DNA of 64,000 bases from Hymenobacter gelipurpurascens (lineage in GTDB: Bacteria > Bacteroidota > Bacteroidia > Cytophagales > Hymenobacteraceae). Of the stretch, positions 44,619 through 52,293 are shown in pieces. Under the pieces are notes generated by a model that saw nothing but the letters and a program-made list of their open reading frames with translations, was not told the DNA's origin and ran no database searches. The stretch is from the NCBI RefSeq assembly GCF_900187375.1, contig NZ_FYEW01000001.1, forward strand, positions 62,001 to 126,000. The letters are read 5' to 3'. The position numbers and the translations under genes were made by a program. Within the stretch, counting starts at the first letter, position 1, and each line of letters begins with the position of its first letter.

Positions 44619-45485
44619 TTACCACCTTAGAAACGGACTGGCCTGCATAGCTTGTGCAAACAGCGCTGCTACCAACCCAGTGTACATTGCTGCTCCCAGC
44701 CACGTAATCAGTACGGCGCGAGAAGGTATCTTTCGGCTGACCCACCAGCCAAATAGGGGAACCACTTGCAGCGCATGCAGGCCTAGAAAGTGGGCAATTC
44801 GCAGGTCGCCGGCCCGGGTGCTCCAGCCGAGGCCCGGTAGGCCAGGACCGCCATCGGGGGCACCGACGGTGTGCTGGTTGAGGTGAATCATCATGCCGCC
44901 CAATACGCTCCCGATGAGGAATAGCAACAGGCCTAGGCGCACGCCCCACACATAGCCAGCGGGGCCATCTGGGCGGTACCGCCAGACCAGGTACACGGCC
45001 CACACTGTCAGGAGCGTATTGACCAGGATAAATACGCCCATGAGGCTGAACAACAGCCCATCGAAGGCAGTGGCATTGTTGAAATGAGAAGTGGTGCCGC
45101 GAGCCGCTTGCGTAGCGATACACGCCATTTCTACCGCCATGCTTAGGCCTATACCCCAGCTGATGCGGCGCACGGCGCGTTGCGCCGGAGAGGGTAAGTC
45201 GGCGAGCAGCCAGGCCAGCGTCCAGAGGTAGAGCAGGCCTGATAGCGCGAACTTGATCGGCTTCACCCAAACTGGTAGGCCAGTCACTGCCCGCGTATCA
45301 AAGGGCAGCAGCACCAGTGCCAGCAGCAAAAAACCTACGTGCAGCCAGCCCACCCACGACAGCACCGGATTCACGCGGTGCAGTACCCGCAGCCAATCGG
45401 CAATAAACCTCAAGGGCGAGGAGTGGGCTGTGCTCGGTTGAACGGGGTATGTTGAAGCGGGCTTCAGGGGATAAGTGGCAGCCAT
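44619..45485 (-). CDS. Polytopic membrane protein, probably seven helices, function unknown
   Basis: 288 aa. Hydrophobic segments lie at about 42-60, 75-93, 107-125, 143-168, 180-200, 230-247 and 255-280. Conserved-looking polar groups within or near helices are KPIKFALSGLLY, RGTTSHFNN, GGMMIHLNQHTVG and DLRIAHFLGLHALQ. The paired histidines suggest a metal or haem site, but that is inference. The first 25 residues are soluble. It stands alone with its own terminator. Confidence 0.7.
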   Translation of the reverse strand: MAATYPLKPASTYPVQPSTAHSSPLRFIADWLRVLHRVNPVLSWVGWLHVGFLLLALVLLPFDTRAVTGLPVWVKPIKFALSGLLYLWTLAWLLADLPSPAQRAVRRISWGIGLSMAVEMACIATQAARGTTSHFNNATAFDGLLFSLMGVFILVNTLLTVWAVYLVWRYRPDGPAGYVWGVRLGLLLFLIGSVLGGMMIHLNQHTVGAPDGGPGLPGLGWSTRAGDLRIAHFLGLHALQVVPLFGWWVSRKIPSRAVLITWLGAAMYTGLVAALFAQAMQASPFLRW

Positions 45486-45728
45486 TGCAGTAGAGCGTTA
45501 AGTAAAAGCGGGGAATAAGTAGGTTGCGAATCCATACATGGGCGGTTCCTAATTTCTGGCAGGATATTACTGCTAACCACAAAATTATTGCGCCTTATAA
45601 TCTGTCTGTATTGATTAGGATATTCGCAATGCCAAGCTATTTCTTGTGGCTGGTATGAGCCGAATGCTAGAAAATATGCAGCAGCGTGAATTGGATGAAA
45701 TAGGTATATGGCTTACTGTGGCATGTAT

Positions 45729-46457
45729 TCAAAATAATAATGTTCTAAGCGTGTCATAGTAATTTAAATAAAGGATAGTAAGGCCGGTCAGATTTATAAA
45801 CCCATGTGTCAATATAGAATACCATAGATTCTGTTTAATGAGTAAAACGATGCCCAGAATAATTCCAATAAAACCCGTGCTTAAAACTCCACTCCAGCCC
45901 TGATAGGCGTGGCACATTCCAAAAATTATGGAGGTGGATAGCAAGCCGATTATGTTTCCTGTTGATGCATTAGAAAACAGAGCGAATACCCTCGTTAAAA
46001 GGAACCCGCGAAATAAAATTTCCTCCAGAAGTCCGCCCAGAATAAAGCCTACTATAACCCAGCCTGCGTAAATAAAAATATTGTTCTTAAAATCGACTTG
46101 AGTCAGATCGATCGGTGTGTTAGTTGTTTTTTCAACAAGAGGGTTAAAAAGAGTCTCGACAAATAACTCAATTGCCACACCTAATACTGCCGAAACCGCA
46201 ATTGCTTTCAACCAACTGAGGGGTTGCACAAATCTCATGGAATTGAGCAAAAGTGGCCTCGCCTTGCTTCTTCTTATGTAGGCAAATACAAGAATAAAAG
46301 CGCCAATTACTCCAACCTGTGGAATGCCCAGGATTAAGGCAAAGCAAAGGATAGTGAGGATCAACTCGGTTTTGGGTAACCTAGTGAGGTAGCTCATGCG
46401 GAGGGGAGTGTTGGCTACTGACCGAATAGCGGCCGTGGCGCGGAAGGGGTATGACAT
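45729..46457 (-). CDS. CPBP (Rce1-like) intramembrane metalloprotease family protein
   Basis: 242 aa. The CPBP motifs are present: EEILFRGFLL (glutamate pair), FGMCHAYQGW (first histidine) and ILTHGFINLTG (second). About seven hydrophobic segments surround them. Members are Rce1-like proteases, many of unknown substrate, some linked to bacteriocin immunity. The body is AT-rich like the 40.9-44.1 kb unit, while the first 20 codons are GC-rich. An ATG at 46397 is an alternative start. Confidence 0.82.
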   Translation of the reverse strand: MSYPFRATAAIRSVANTPLRMSYLTRLPKTELILTILCFALILGIPQVGVIGAFILVFAYIRRSKARPLLLNSMRFVQPLSWLKAIAVSAVLGVAIELFVETLFNPLVEKTTNTPIDLTQVDFKNNIFIYAGWVIVGFILGGLLEEILFRGFLLTRVFALFSNASTGNIIGLLSTSIIFGMCHAYQGWSGVLSTGFIGIILGIVLLIKQNLWYSILTHGFINLTGLTILYLNYYDTLRTLLF

Positions 46458-46554
46458 AATGGGGTTGGTGAAATGATTAGCTCCGAGATAGTGCGGTTGG
46501 TGCTATGCAACCTGGGTCCTGCGCATCAACAGGAGGGCGCTTTACTGCTAAGTG

Positions 46555-47016
46555 TTAGGGCGTGGCAGCGGAAACCGGAGCAGCAACTTCGCAGGCGTAG
46601 AAGCGCCGCACCAGGCTGTAGAGCAACAGCCCCACCGGCCCAAACAGGAACGTGAGCAGCAGGCACGGCACCAGCAGCAGGTGTGGTACGCCGCGCCGGC
46701 GGGCATCGAGGGTTTCCCAAATACCGATGCTCATATCAAAGCATAAGTAATGCACCCAGCCGGCCAGCAGCGCCCACGGGCTGCGGAACAGGGCCGCAAC
46801 CTCTGCTAAGGAGCTAAATCCGCCTTCGGAAGTGTGCGGCCCCAGGTAGTGTGACCCGATCAAAAGGGTGTAGGCCACTGCCAGCACCAAGGGCAATGCG
46901 CCACTGAGCACTACTTGCCGGGTGCCACGCCAGCGCGGGGCCAGCAGCAGCAAGGCCCAACCCAGCATTGCTACAAAATTGGCTAAGGAAAACAGCAGGT
47001 CGGGGGTGAGTGCCAT
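46555..47016 (-). CDS. ABA4-like (DUF4281) membrane protein
   Basis: 153 aa from the ATG at 47016 (MALTPDLLFSLANFVAM). Four hydrophobic helices contain the ABA4-like signature HYLCFDMSIGIWETLDARR...HLLLVPCLLLTFLFGPVGLLLY. Plant ABA4 takes part in neoxanthin formation. Bacterial members are uncharacterised and may relate to carotenoid metabolism, which would suit pigmented Hymenobacter-type bacteria (inference). Confidence 0.8.
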   Translation of the reverse strand: MALTPDLLFSLANFVAMLGWALLLLAPRWRGTRQVVLSGALPLVLAVAYTLLIGSHYLGPHTSEGGFSSLAEVAALFRSPWALLAGWVHYLCFDMSIGIWETLDARRRGVPHLLLVPCLLLTFLFGPVGLLLYSLVRRFYACEVAAPVSAATP

Positions 47017-47176
47017 GCGGGGTAGAAGTTTCTTGAGCCAAACTTGCACAATGTAGGTAGCATTGCCGCGTCAAAACGGGGTGAACCGTCAGGGGAAACG
47101 GGTAAACCGGAAGAAGCCGTAGGCCAGTTATGCCGCGCATAGAACACCGTTCAGCTAGTCCGCGTACCTTTGCAGC

Positions 47177-47881
47177 GTGAAGGCAGCATTTTTACCGAGA
47201 CGGGCTTACCTGGTTACCCTATTCCTTGTGGGGGGAGCCGGAGTGGCCTACGCTGCCCCAGGAGCTCTTCTGAAAGATGATTCCACTTTCGTGCGGCAGT
47301 CGCACCGCCGGGCCGTATTCCAGTTTGATCAGCGCTTTAGCTTGCTCAATGGAAAGGTGGTCGGCATCAATGGCCTCAAAGGCGGCATAGAGTGGCGTGG
47401 CCGCTGGCGCGCGGGCTTGGGCTTGTACCGTCTTTCGGGCGGCGTGCCTACCCGCATTGCGCAGCCCGAAGGCACGCCCAGCGGCACCCGCGACGAAGTG
47501 CGGTTTCGCTACTTGGTGGCCTACGGCGAGTATGTGTTCATCGGCAACCCGCGCTGGGAGCTGAGCACGCCGCTACAGCTGGGCGCGGGCAGCTACTATA
47601 CCAAGTATTATTTCCCCGATGGCGGCATTCGGCGCACCGACCGGGAGGTGCTCTTCGTGCTAGAGCCTTCTATTGCCGCGCATTACCGCGTATTTCGTTG
47701 GATTGGCGTGGGCGCGGGCACGGGCTACCGGCAGGTGATGGCCGCCGGCAAACAGCCCCAGGACGATATGAGTGGCATCATCTTCTTTGGCCGTGTAAAG
47801 TTTTTCCTCGGCGACTTTATCAAAGTAGTGCGGGGCCGCGAGCGGCTGTTCTCGCAGCAAGGTCTGGAAAGCCACAAATAG
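47177..47881 (+). CDS. Secreted or outer-membrane protein, function unknown
   Basis: 234 aa with a GTG start at 47177 opening a signal peptide (LVTLFLVGGAGVAYAA). The mature part has beta-barrel-like alternation (WRAGLGLYRLSG, YLVAYGEYVFIG, WELSTPLQLGAGSYY, WIGVGAGTGYRQVM), suggesting a small outer-membrane barrel. TACCTTTG, a perfect -7 box, lies at 47165-47172, only 4 bp before the GTG. Either the message is nearly leaderless or the true start is downstream. I see no clear -33 box. Confidence 0.65.
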   Translation: MKAAFLPRRAYLVTLFLVGGAGVAYAAPGALLKDDSTFVRQSHRRAVFQFDQRFSLLNGKVVGINGLKGGIEWRGRWRAGLGLYRLSGGVPTRIAQPEGTPSGTRDEVRFRYLVAYGEYVFIGNPRWELSTPLQLGAGSYYTKYYFPDGGIRRTDREVLFVLEPSIAAHYRVFRWIGVGAGTGYRQVMAAGKQPQDDMSGIIFFGRVKFFLGDFIKVVRGRERLFSQQGLESHK

Positions 47882-47892
47882 CCATTCTACGC

Positions 47893-47926
47893 AAAAAGCA
47901 CCACCAGCCCGTAGGCCAGTGGTGCT
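47893..47926 (-). terminator. Intrinsic terminator of the 47960 minus-strand gene
   Basis: AGCACCAC (47897-47904) pairs with GTGGTGCT (47919-47926), followed on the minus strand by TTTTTGC. It lies between convergent stops at 47881 and 47960. Confidence 0.7.
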
Positions 47927-47959
47927 GCGCAAATGCATGAGAAATCCGTTGAGGCTGGC

Positions 47960-48394
47960 CTAGCGCGGAGCGCCGATGCCTTTGGCCGTGAGTGGGCGTC
48001 GCAGCATGTAGCGGTACACGAAATTGCCGGGAGTGCTGGCGCCTTTAGCGCTGGCGGGTTCCTCCAGAATCTGCACAATTTCCCAGCCCAGAGAGCCCAT
48101 ATAATTCAGGGCGCTGATGGAAGTGGCAAACACCTGAATTTTGCCCGCTTCCCGCATCACCTGCTCGGAACCGCCCAGCTTCTCATAGCCATAGCCGAAG
48201 TCGACGTAGATGTCGCCGCTCTTTTCTTTTTCCGGCTTGCCACTCGGTATGGTTCCCGTGCGCATCAGCTCACAGAACTCATACCGCACCGGCTCCAGTG
48301 GGCCAGTTCGTACGCCCGGGTTTGGGGCTTGTGCCGCCGCCGTAGAAGCAGCCAAGGTGCCAGCAAGTAGCAGAGAAGCGAAAAGGTGTTTCAT
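47960..48394 (-). CDS. Small secreted protein, function unknown
   Basis: 144 aa with a signal peptide (MKHLFASLLLAGTLAASTAAA). The mature part contains RYEFCELMRTG, IYVDFGYGYEKLGG and ISALNYMGSLGWEIVQILE. The last resembles the LNxLGxxGWELV pattern of small DUF4177-like domains. There is no operon partner. The 281 bp up to menE show nothing I can identify. Confidence 0.65.
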   Translation of the reverse strand: MKHLFASLLLAGTLAASTAAAQAPNPGVRTGPLEPVRYEFCELMRTGTIPSGKPEKEKSGDIYVDFGYGYEKLGGSEQVMREAGKIQVFATSISALNYMGSLGWEIVQILEEPASAKGASTPGNFVYRYMLRRPLTAKGIGAPR

Positions 48395-48675
48395 GTAATA
48401 AGGTTGGAAGAATAGTCACGCGAAGTGTTGTAGAAGGCCTGTCAAGGAGCTTTCTACAGCGCGCGGCTATCAGGTTGTGAAGGTGTGTGGGAAGTTGAGT
48501 TGATGACGAATGGCTGCTTTCCCGCAATCAGGTTGAGAGAAAGCAGCCCGATGTGATGCAGGCAAGACTTCAGCGCGAGGCCCAAAGCGTTGTATAAAAC
48601 AGCGAATATTTCACGGCAGTAAGAAAGCGAAACGCCCTGCGTAAAGCAAACCGCTGCAGGCTGCTGCTAGGCCAC

Positions 48676-49809
48676 TTACCGCTGATGGGCAGACGGCGCC
48701 GCGGCCTGCCCCCGAATGGTGCCCAGCCGGTCGAGCTTGCCAGAAGCCGTGGTTTTGAACTGCGGCACGTAGGCCACTTCGCGCGGACGCTCGTACTTTT
48801 CCAGTCGCTCCGAGAGCAGCGAGAGTAACTCTTGCTGCTGATGCGGCGGCAGCGGTGGGCCTTCAACAAACGCCGTAACCTGCTCTCCCAGGCGCGCATC
48901 GGGGCGGCCGGCCACAAATGCGCGGCGGGATAGGCCTAGCTCCGTTAGGGCCACTTCCAGCACAAGTTCTACTTTCTCGGCCTGCACCTTCACGCCTCCG
49001 CTGTTTATCACGAAATCGGCGCGGCCCAGCCATTCAAACGTGTGATTTTCGGGCTGCAGATTTACCCGGTCGTTGGTGGTGATGAGCTGGTCGTTGGTAA
49101 CGTCGGCGCGCACCGTAAGGCAGCCGCGCTCATCCTGGCCTACCTGAATTCCGGGCAGCACCTGGTACAGCGGCGACACGTTGGGGCCATTAAGGCGGCG
49201 CAGGGCAATGTGCGAGGCGGTTTCCGTCATGCCATAGGTCAGGTACACCGGCACCTTCAGCTTCTGAATTTCCTTCTCCAGGCTTTTCTCCACCGATGCG
49301 CCGCCTACCAGAATGGCCTTCATGCGGTTCAGGCGCGGGCCGTGGCCATTGGCCAGTACCTCACGCAGCTGCAGCGGCACAAAGGAGGCAAAGTCGAAAT
49401 TGCCGGTGGGCACCAGCACCATAGGGTCGGCCTGGGGCTCTACAATGGTCAGGTGCATATTGCGCTCAAAGGCCCGCACCAGCATCATGATGCCGCCCAC
49501 AAACTCGCAGTTCAGGCACACCAGCATCCGGTCGCCGGGGCCCAGGTCGAAGTAGTCGCCGGTGCGGCGTGCCGAGGCTTCCAGCTGCCGCCGCTTCATC
49601 TGTACCAGCTGTGGCTTTCCCGTTGAGCCAGAGGTGCGCAAGCCAAACTCCTGCGCCCCGTTCAGCCACTGCCGGCAGAAGTCGAGCACGCGGGCCTCGT
49701 AGCCATTAAGGTCGGTGGGCGAGTTGGCAGGATACTGCTGAATATCGTGGTAGCGGAACTCACGGCCGTTGAGCAGCAGAGAGTCGGGGAGGAGCGTGGA
49801 GGCGGACAT
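48676..49809 (-). CDS. menE: o-Succinylbenzoate-CoA ligase, short form
   Basis: 377 aa, shorter than the usual 450-490 because the N-terminal part of the ANL fold is reduced, as is common for MenE in Bacteroidetes. It has the adenylation loop LRTSGSTGKPQLV, the YLTYGMTETASHIA motif, and the C-terminal lysine in FKTTASGKLDRLG. It activates o-succinylbenzoate for MenB. It is on the same strand as the men operon but separated from menB by two unrelated genes and a terminator. Confidence 0.88.
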   Translation of the reverse strand: MSASTLLPDSLLLNGREFRYHDIQQYPANSPTDLNGYEARVLDFCRQWLNGAQEFGLRTSGSTGKPQLVQMKRRQLEASARRTGDYFDLGPGDRMLVCLNCEFVGGIMMLVRAFERNMHLTIVEPQADPMVLVPTGNFDFASFVPLQLREVLANGHGPRLNRMKAILVGGASVEKSLEKEIQKLKVPVYLTYGMTETASHIALRRLNGPNVSPLYQVLPGIQVGQDERGCLTVRADVTNDQLITTNDRVNLQPENHTFEWLGRADFVINSGGVKVQAEKVELVLEVALTELGLSRRAFVAGRPDARLGEQVTAFVEGPPLPPHQQQELLSLLSERLEKYERPREVAYVPQFKTTASGKLDRLGTIRGQAAAPSAHQR

Positions 49810-49956
49810 AAGCGGTGCAGAAGACAGGGCAAATATTCAGAGCTATAACCGCAAAAGCATACGTAGCTCCTGCAAAACCGGCAACAAAACCTGCTTCCCC
49901 TTGACATTGAAGCCGTTAAAACCGTATATTACCTACGTCACCAAACTCCCACCGCC

Positions 49957-50175
49957 ATGCTCCCTACCGTATCAAGTCCGTTTGCCTTGGCTAAAACCTT
50001 TGTTTTCCGACGCTACCTCACTGTCCGGAACCGCATAGCGGCTCCCACCACTAACCCGGTTGCGGAGGCAGCGCGCAAAGCCCGAAAGCTGCTCAAGAAA
50101 CGCGCAAAGGACGAACGACTTCGTAACTTTTTCGGCTGGTGCGAGGGTTGCGCCGGGTACGGCTCCATATTTTAA
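49957..50175 (+). CDS. Possible small basic protein
   Basis: 72 aa. A basic stretch (AARKARKLLKKRAKDERLRN) is followed by FFGWCEGCAGYGSIF with a CxxC pair. A strong hairpin terminator follows 14 bp after the stop. A TTGACA (49901-49906) and TATATT (49925-49930) lie 18 bp apart upstream, but that is not the usual promoter form in this phylum. No family is recognised; it may be chance. Confidence 0.4.
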   Translation: MLPTVSSPFALAKTFVFRRYLTVRNRIAAPTTNPVAEAARKARKLLKKRAKDERLRNFFGWCEGCAGYGSIF

Positions 50176-50188
50176 CCAACAACTTATA

Positions 50189-50230
50189 ACGCAAAAAGCG
50201 CCACCCAGATCGGGCGGCGCTTTTTGCGTT
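50189..50230. terminator. Bidirectional intrinsic terminator
   Basis: The stem AACGCAAAAAGCGCC (50189-50203) with GGCGCTTTTTGCGTT (50216-50230) is a perfect 15-bp helix. It lies between convergent stops at 50175 and 50283. Confidence 0.78.
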
Positions 50231-50282
50231 ATAGGGTAGGCTGAGCCGCGGGTTAATGCACGAACCACACGAAGCTAGAATA

Positions 50283-50792
50283 TCAGGTAGCTATGGCGAT
50301 GGTGGTAGCGCCAGCAGCCATTGCCATACTGTAATTGGCGCAATGGACTGTGGTAAGCAAAAGCAGCTCCTTGTAGTCGAGAGCCTCAAACTCGTTGGTG
50401 CTTGTGAGCATGTAATTGCAATTCAGCGTGTTCCACTTGAAAGAGGGCTGCACCAGCAATAGCTCTCGTTCATCCTTATTCTGCAAGACATACGTGTTCT
50501 TGAGCAGGCTTTTCAGCTTGAACACGTAGGCTTTGCTGGTGGCTTTCGACTTGATCAGAATAGTGCCACCCCAGTTCATCTTAAAATTCAAAAGCACCGC
50601 CTCCTGGTCTCTCACCTCGATGGTAGTTCCCCAGAAACCACGGGGCGCAATCTGAAACGTAGAGCCATCGGCCAGCGCTATAACGGCCTTGAAGGAGAAC
50701 CATTCGGTGTAGTGCAGGGCCCCCAGTATCTTGTCAGCCTGCAGTAGCTGAAAGTCTCGGGTGCCGTTGGCTAATATGGTATAATCTGCCAT
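50283..50792 (-). CDS. Conserved hypothetical protein, possibly a tubby/LURP-like beta domain
   Basis: 169 aa, no signal peptide. The pattern KILGALHYTEWFSFKAVIAL...YVFKLKSLLKNTYVLQNKDERELLLV resembles the LURP-one/scramblase-like beta fold. This is an impression of strand pattern rather than a named match. It ends in a hydrophobic, Ala-rich tail that may anchor it. It lies between the menB terminator and menE, with no evident role in quinone synthesis. Confidence 0.6.
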   Translation of the reverse strand: MADYTILANGTRDFQLLQADKILGALHYTEWFSFKAVIALADGSTFQIAPRGFWGTTIEVRDQEAVLLNFKMNWGGTILIKSKATSKAYVFKLKSLLKNTYVLQNKDERELLLVQPSFKWNTLNCNYMLTSTNEFEALDYKELLLLTTVHCANYSMAMAAGATTIAIAT

Positions 50793-50851
50793 CGTGCTAA
50801 AAAATAGAGGCTGGTTCAGGCACCTGATCGAAGAGTAAGGACCGCCCTCTA

Positions 50852-51214
50852 CTAGTGCGCTTTTGCAGGTTCCGGAACAAGTTTGAAGTATGTAGCCTTG
50901 AAACGTCCATCTGCTACTTCGCCCTGTACCTGCGCTTTCCGGACGGAGTTGCAGAAGCCGTCTTTAGCATGCGCGTCGCCGTGCGAGTCGATGGTGGTGC
51001 CGTCTACGAAGTAAGCTTTGCCATCCATCCGAATGGCCAGGTCGCAGCTCTTGCCCGGCAGGCCTAGGCGGCACTGCCCGCAGGCGGCGTCTACCAGCAG
51101 AAGCTCTTTGTTTTTATCAGGCGAGGCCGTGCTGGCGGCGGTGGGGGCAGTTTGGGCTTGTGCGGTTGCTACGCCCGCGAAGCTTAGCAACAGCAGTGTC
51201 AACAGGAATTTCAT
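50852..51214 (-). CDS. DUF6370-like secreted cysteine-rich protein
   Basis: 120 aa from the ATG at 51214, which opens the signal peptide MKFLLTLLLLSFAGVATAQA. The mature part has LLLVDAACGQCRLGLPGKSC, MDGKAYFVDGTTID and GDAHAKDGFCNSVRKA. Four cysteines and one HGDAH motif could bind a metal. The pattern matches the short DUF6370 family. Its role is unknown. A terminator separates it from menB. Confidence 0.72.
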   Translation of the reverse strand: MKFLLTLLLLSFAGVATAQAQTAPTAASTASPDKNKELLLVDAACGQCRLGLPGKSCDLAIRMDGKAYFVDGTTIDSHGDAHAKDGFCNSVRKAQVQGEVADGRFKATYFKLVPEPAKAH

Positions 51215-51276
51215 ACGGAGAGGCATCAGGGGAAATATACTTGTGGCAATATAGCCAGAGGCCAGCTAAGCGAACA

Positions 51277-51313
51277 AAAGAAAACGGCTCGCACCCCGAG
51301 GCGCGAGCCGTTT
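51277..51313 (-). terminator. Intrinsic terminator after menB
   Basis: AAACGGCTCGC (51282-51292) pairs with GCGAGCCGTTT (51303-51313), followed on the minus strand by TTTTCTTTTG. It closes the menF-D-B unit, so menE is expressed separately. Confidence 0.88.
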
Positions 51314-51338
51314 CAAGAGGCCTATGCCACTTGGTCCG

Positions 51339-52163
51339 TTATGGGAACTTGGGGAACTTCGAGAAGTCGGGCTTGCGCTTTTCGATGAAGGCGTTTTTGC
51401 CTTCTTTGGCTTCTTCGGAGAGGTAGTAGAGCAAGGTGGCGTTGCCGGCCAGCTCCTGAATACCCGCCTGTCCATCCAGCTCCGCGTTGAAGCTCGATTT
51501 GAGCATGCGCAGCGCCAGAGGGCTCTTTTCGAGGATTTTGTTGCACCACGCCACGGTAGTTTCCTCGAGCTTATCGAGAGGCACCACCTTGTTCACGAGG
51601 CCCATATCAAGGGCTTCTTGGGCGTCGTACTGGTCGCAGAGGAACCAGATTTCGCGGGCCTTCTTCTGGCCTACCACGCGGGCCAGGTAGCTCGCACCAA
51701 AGCCCCCATCAAACGAGCCTACATTCGGGCCGGTCTGGCCGAAGCGGGCGTTATCGGCGGCAATGGTCAGGTCGCAGACTACGTGCAGCACGTGGCCGCC
51801 GCCAATGGCCCAGCCCGCCACCATCGCCACCACGGGCTTGGGAATAGAGCGGATCATTTTCTGCAGATCCAGCACGTTCAGTCGGGGAATGGTGTCCTCG
51901 CCTACATAGCCGCCATGGCCACGCACGCTCTGGTCACCACCCGAGCAGAAGGCTTTACCACCTTCACCCGTGAAAATGATAACCCCGATATCGGTGCGGT
52001 TGCGGCAGATATCCATGGCCTCAATCATCTCCTGCACCGTGAGGGGCGTGAAGGCATTATGCACCTGCGGGCGGTTGATGCTGATCTTGGCGATGCCGCC
52101 ATGCTGCGTGAAGAGAATTTCGCGGAACTCCTTAATCGGGGTCCAGGTAATTTGTTCGGCCAT
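51339..52163 (-). CDS. menB: 1,4-Dihydroxy-2-naphthoyl-CoA synthase
   Basis: 274 aa. A crotonase fold with MenB-specific segments: [61 protein letters not shown] and [11 protein letters not shown]. It closes the second ring of the naphthoquinone head group. It lies 130 bp after menD, with an inverted repeat in the gap and a terminator behind. Confidence 0.96.
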   Translation of the reverse strand: MAEQITWTPIKEFREILFTQHGGIAKISINRPQVHNAFTPLTVQEMIEAMDICRNRTDIGVIIFTGEGGKAFCSGGDQSVRGHGGYVGEDTIPRLNVLDLQKMIRSIPKPVVAMVAGWAIGGGHVLHVVCDLTIAADNARFGQTGPNVGSFDGGFGASYLARVVGQKKAREIWFLCDQYDAQEALDMGLVNKVVPLDKLEETTVAWCNKILEKSPLALRMLKSSFNAELDGQAGIQELAGNATLLYYLSEEAKEGKNAFIEKRKPDFSKFPKFP

Positions 52164-52181
52164 AGTTAATGGGTGGTTTAA

Positions 52182-52288
52182 GACACTGCGCTATCTGCGA
52201 AACCTTCGGTGCTCTCCATGGGCTACAAGTCGTAGATGCCGTTTTAGGCCGCCGAGGGCGCGGAAGGTTTCGCAGATGGCGCAGTGTC
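52182..52288. repeat. Inverted repeat in the menD-menB gap (distinct family)
   Basis: The 26-bp arms GACACTGCGC... (52182-52207) and ...GCGCAGTGTC (52263-52288) are inverted copies with one mismatch around a 55-bp centre. The sequence is unrelated to the CATGCTGAGC family, so this is another palindromic repeat type. Confidence 0.85.
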
Positions 52289-52293
52289 GTTCT

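Noticed and set aside
44563..45270. A 235-codon minus-strand frame overlapping the seven-helix membrane gene
   Set aside because: The 44619-45485 frame on the same strand has clear membrane helices; this one is Arg/Pro/Gly-rich out-of-frame translation.
49901..49930. E. coli-type TTGACA-N18-TATATT promoter
   Set aside because: Bacteroidetes sigma factors use TTTG and TAnnTTTG boxes; the match may be chance. Kept only as weak support for the small frame at 49957.
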